From the NCBI RefSeq assembly GCF_000813985.1, contig NZ_JWLJ01000006.1, positions 248,001 through 312,000 on the forward strand: 64,000 bases of DNA, read 5' to 3'. This document shows, one piece after another, positions 62,193-64,000 of this stretch. Made by a program: the position numbers and the translations under genes. The notes beneath the pieces were generated by a model that was not told where the DNA came from, made no database searches, and saw only the letters and a program-made list of their open reading frames with translations. The first letter of the stretch is position 1. Each line of letters begins with the position of its first letter. Origin of the DNA: Ruegeria sp. ANG-R (GTDB taxonomy: Bacteria > Pseudomonadota > Alphaproteobacteria > Rhodobacterales > Rhodobacteraceae).

Positions 62193-63287
62193 CTACCCCA
62201 TGAGCCCCTGATTGAATACGCCCCTTGGGTCGAATTTCTTCTGAATTCCCTTTGTTAGAGACTGAATTGCGATATTCTCGGGTTGAAATCGGCCCAGTTC
62301 CTCCATCGTCGGCGCATCAGCACGCAGAAGCGTCGCATGACCTTGGAAATGACCCAGACGCTCGCGCACATCTGTGCCTTTCGGCACCGACGCCCAGATC
62401 AACCCGCCACCCCAATCAAACAGAAGCCGATCCGCGCTGATCCGTGCGGCAATATCCGGCGCGTCGCCAGGTTTGACCGATAAACGCCAGACGTCCCCGT
62501 CATGATCATGAAACGCACGGACGTCGCGCAGTTCCCCCCATCGCAAGGCCGAATCCTCCGACCCGATACTCTCGCCCCCAACAGCTTCGCGCAATCGATT
62601 GTCCCGATAGGCAACCGAGTCGGAAAACCCCTCGATCCGCAACAAAGCCCGACCGGTCGACGGATCATACGCCGCGCCACTGACTTCATAGGGAGATTTC
62701 AGCGCCGCCGACATAACCTCAACCGCCGTTCGTACATCCGGGGCCCCTACGGCGAGTGTCATCTGAGCCTCAGGTTTAGGTAGAACCTTAAGTGAAACTT
62801 CGGTCAGAACGCCCAGCGTGCCCCATGAACCAGCCATCAGTTTCACCAGATCGTAACCGGTGACATTCTTCATCACCCGCCCGCCATTTTTGATGACCCG
62901 CCCCAACCCATCGACATAATGTACGCCCAACAGAAAATCCCGGCACGCTCCGGCCTGAATTCTACGCGGTCCCGAAATATTCGCGGCAACGACTCCGCCG
63001 ATCGTCGGTTCGCCAGAGGTCCCAAGCAATCCGCGGTAATCCATCGGTTCAAACGCCAGTTGCTGGCCTTCGGCCTCCAACGCAGCATCGATCTCGGCCA
63101 GGGGCGTACCAGCCCGCGCCACCAGCGTCAACGCACCGGGTTCATACAGAGTAATGCCGCGCAGCCCTGCAGCACTCAGCACAGGCTCAGGCCCAGCTAC
63201 GCCACGCGTACCGCCACCGGCGATACGCACCGGGCCGTTCAGCCCAGCCACGATTTCAGCAAGTTCAGCCTCGGTTTCCGGTCTCAT
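62193..63287 (-). CDS. glcE: Glycolate oxidase FAD-binding subunit GlcE
   Basis: A 364-aa FAD/PCMH subunit. The flavin-binding N-terminal half contains RIAGGGTRGV, GLLGTSGEPTIGGVVAANIS and GRVMKNVTGYDLVKLMAGSW. It starts MRPETEAELAEIVAGLNGPV and is separated from glcF by 3 nt. It has lower conservation than GlcD, as usual. Confidence 0.94.
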   Translation of the reverse strand: MRPETEAELAEIVAGLNGPVRIAGGGTRGVAGPEPVLSAAGLRGITLYEPGALTLVARAGTPLAEIDAALEAEGQQLAFEPMDYRGLLGTSGEPTIGGVVAANISGPRRIQAGACRDFLLGVHYVDGLGRVIKNGGRVMKNVTGYDLVKLMAGSWGTLGVLTEVSLKVLPKPEAQMTLAVGAPDVRTAVEVMSAALKSPYEVSGAAYDPSTGRALLRIEGFSDSVAYRDNRLREAVGGESIGSEDSALRWGELRDVRAFHDHDGDVWRLSVKPGDAPDIAARISADRLLFDWGGGLIWASVPKGTDVRERLGHFQGHATLLRADAPTMEELGRFQPENIAIQSLTKGIQKKFDPRGVFNQGLMG

Positions 63288-63300
63288 GATACTTTATCTT

Positions 63301-63334
63301 TTTGCAAATACTCTGGGGGCCGGGGCAACGCCCC
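63301..63334. repeat. Rhodobacterales-type intergenic repeat between glcD and glcE
   Basis: TTTGCAAATACTCTGGGGGC (63301-63320) followed by GGGGCAACGCCCC (63322-63334) resembles the element at 4813-4873. The hairpin ends on the first base of the glcD stop codon and would form just upstream of glcE in the transcript. Confidence 0.5.
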
Positions 63335-64000
63335 TACTCCGCCGCCACCCTTCGTCCGGCTGACACTTCTAACGGAAATACCTTGGCCGGGTTCAGCAGC
63401 CAGTTCGGATCGAACACATCCTTCACCGCCATCTGCGCCTCAAGATCGTGGGTCGCGTATTGGTGGTTCATAAGGTCTCGTTTTTCGATACCGACCCCAT
63501 GCTCTCCGGTCAGGCAGCCACCTGCATCCACGCAGAGCTTCAGGATTTCCGCCCCGAACGCCTCACATTTCTCAAGATCGCCGGGCTTGTTCGCATCGAA
63601 CAGGATCAAGGGGTGCATGTTGCCGTCACCGGCATGGAACACGTTGCCGACGGGTAGGCCGTAGTCTTCGCTCAGTTCTCCGATCCGGCGCAGGACAAAG
63701 GGCAGCGATGACACCGGGATCGTGCCATCCAGACACATGTAATCGTTGATCTGACCCATTGCGCCAAAGGCCGATTTCCGCCCCAACCAGATGCGGGCGC
63801 TTTCGTCAGCCGACTGGCTTTCGCGCAGCTCTACCGGATTGTGGCGTTTGGCGATTTCAATGATCTTTGACAGCTGGCTGTCAATTTCGGCCTCGGACCC
63901 TTCGACTTCAACAATCAGCAAAGCCTCGCAATCGGGATAACCGGCATGGGCAAAGTTCTCGCAGGCCCGGATGCACAGTCGGTCCATAAATTCGATCGCG
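63334..64000 (-). CDS. glcD: Glycolate oxidase subunit GlcD (3' part, cut by the right edge)
   Basis: The C-terminal 222 residues of an FAD-linked oxidase; the frame stays open through base 64000 (residues AIEF precede the first Met seen). GNVFHAGDGNMHPLILFD and CLTGEHGVGIEKRDLM are the GlcD substrate/FAD C-terminal motifs. It is the catalytic subunit oxidising glycolate to glyoxylate, first in the glcD-glcE-glcF operon. Confidence 0.93.
   Translation of the reverse strand, partial: AIEFMDRLCIRACENFAHAGYPDCEALLIVEVEGSEAEIDSQLSKIIEIAKRHNPVELRESQSADESARIWLGRKSAFGAMGQINDYMCLDGTIPVSSLPFVLRRIGELSEDYGLPVGNVFHAGDGNMHPLILFDANKPGDLEKCEAFGAEILKLCVDAGGCLTGEHGVGIEKRDLMNHQYATHDLEAQMAVKDVFDPNWLLNPAKVFPLEVSAGRRVAAE

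Overview
This window looks like a chromosomal segment of a marine Rhodobacterales (Roseobacter-group, Ruegeria/Phaeobacter-like) alphaproteobacterium. The evidence is high GC, alphaproteobacterial gene neighbourhoods (rpsT-mutM-ubiE-ubiB; comF-grxC-nitrilase; lptC-lptA-lptB with hpf and ptsN), CtrA-type motifs in front of flagellar genes, and Rhodobacterales-style G/C-rich intergenic repeats. The genus is inferred from protein style only. No rRNA, tRNA, CRISPR, phage or insertion sequence was seen.

Layout. 0-6 kb: rpsT, a crotonase, mutM, ubiE-ubiB and a thiolase. 6-11 kb: an XRE-cupin regulator followed by kbl-tdh (threonine catabolism) and kynA plus an AFMID-type formamidase (tryptophan catabolism). 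11-16 kb: rimP-nusA-ylxR-infB, transcribed leftward, with an intrinsic terminator about 30 nt in front of rimP that could act as an attenuator. 16-24 kb: pip with a short solute-binding protein, ubiG, an orphan immunity-like gene, comF-grxC-nit-marR, a degenerate methyltransferase and hemH. 24-31 kb: cell-envelope genes (L,D-transpeptidase, CAP lipoprotein, ptsN, hpf, lptB/A/C, kdsD) and an RNase D. 30.6-32.2 kb: a CsoR/InrS-type metal sensor with a histidine-tailed MFS exporter, a likely nickel efflux pair.

32.8-49.7 kb: a flagellar cluster (a lytic transglycosylase, flhA-fliR-flhB, a FliJ-like gene, the leftward operon flgB-flgC-fliE-fliQ-flgF-flgG-flgA-flgH-fliL, then fliI, motB, flgE-flgK-flgL-flgI). 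It covers export gate, rod, hook, rings and stator B. fliF, fliG, fliM/N, fliP, flgD, motA and flagellin are not in the window.

49.7-57.6 kb: the part least explained by known biology. It is a leftward cluster of a long coiled-coil protein, a large AAA+ ATPase, two soluble proteins of unknown function (372 and 445 aa), a DUF1523-like membrane protein and five tiny membrane proteins. The genes are mostly coupled by 4-11 nt overlaps. Between two of them lies a chimeric gene scar, whose start matches the start of the 372-aa gene and whose end matches the end of the coiled-coil gene. This points to past tandem duplication and collapse, with turnover of the small membrane-protein genes. I suggest a membrane-associated AAA+/coiled-coil machine (envelope stress or conflict); this is inference.

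57.9-64 kb: a small exported protein, an Hsp20, two tandem trypsin-like exported proteases, and glycolate oxidase glcD(partial)-glcE-glcF running off the right edge.
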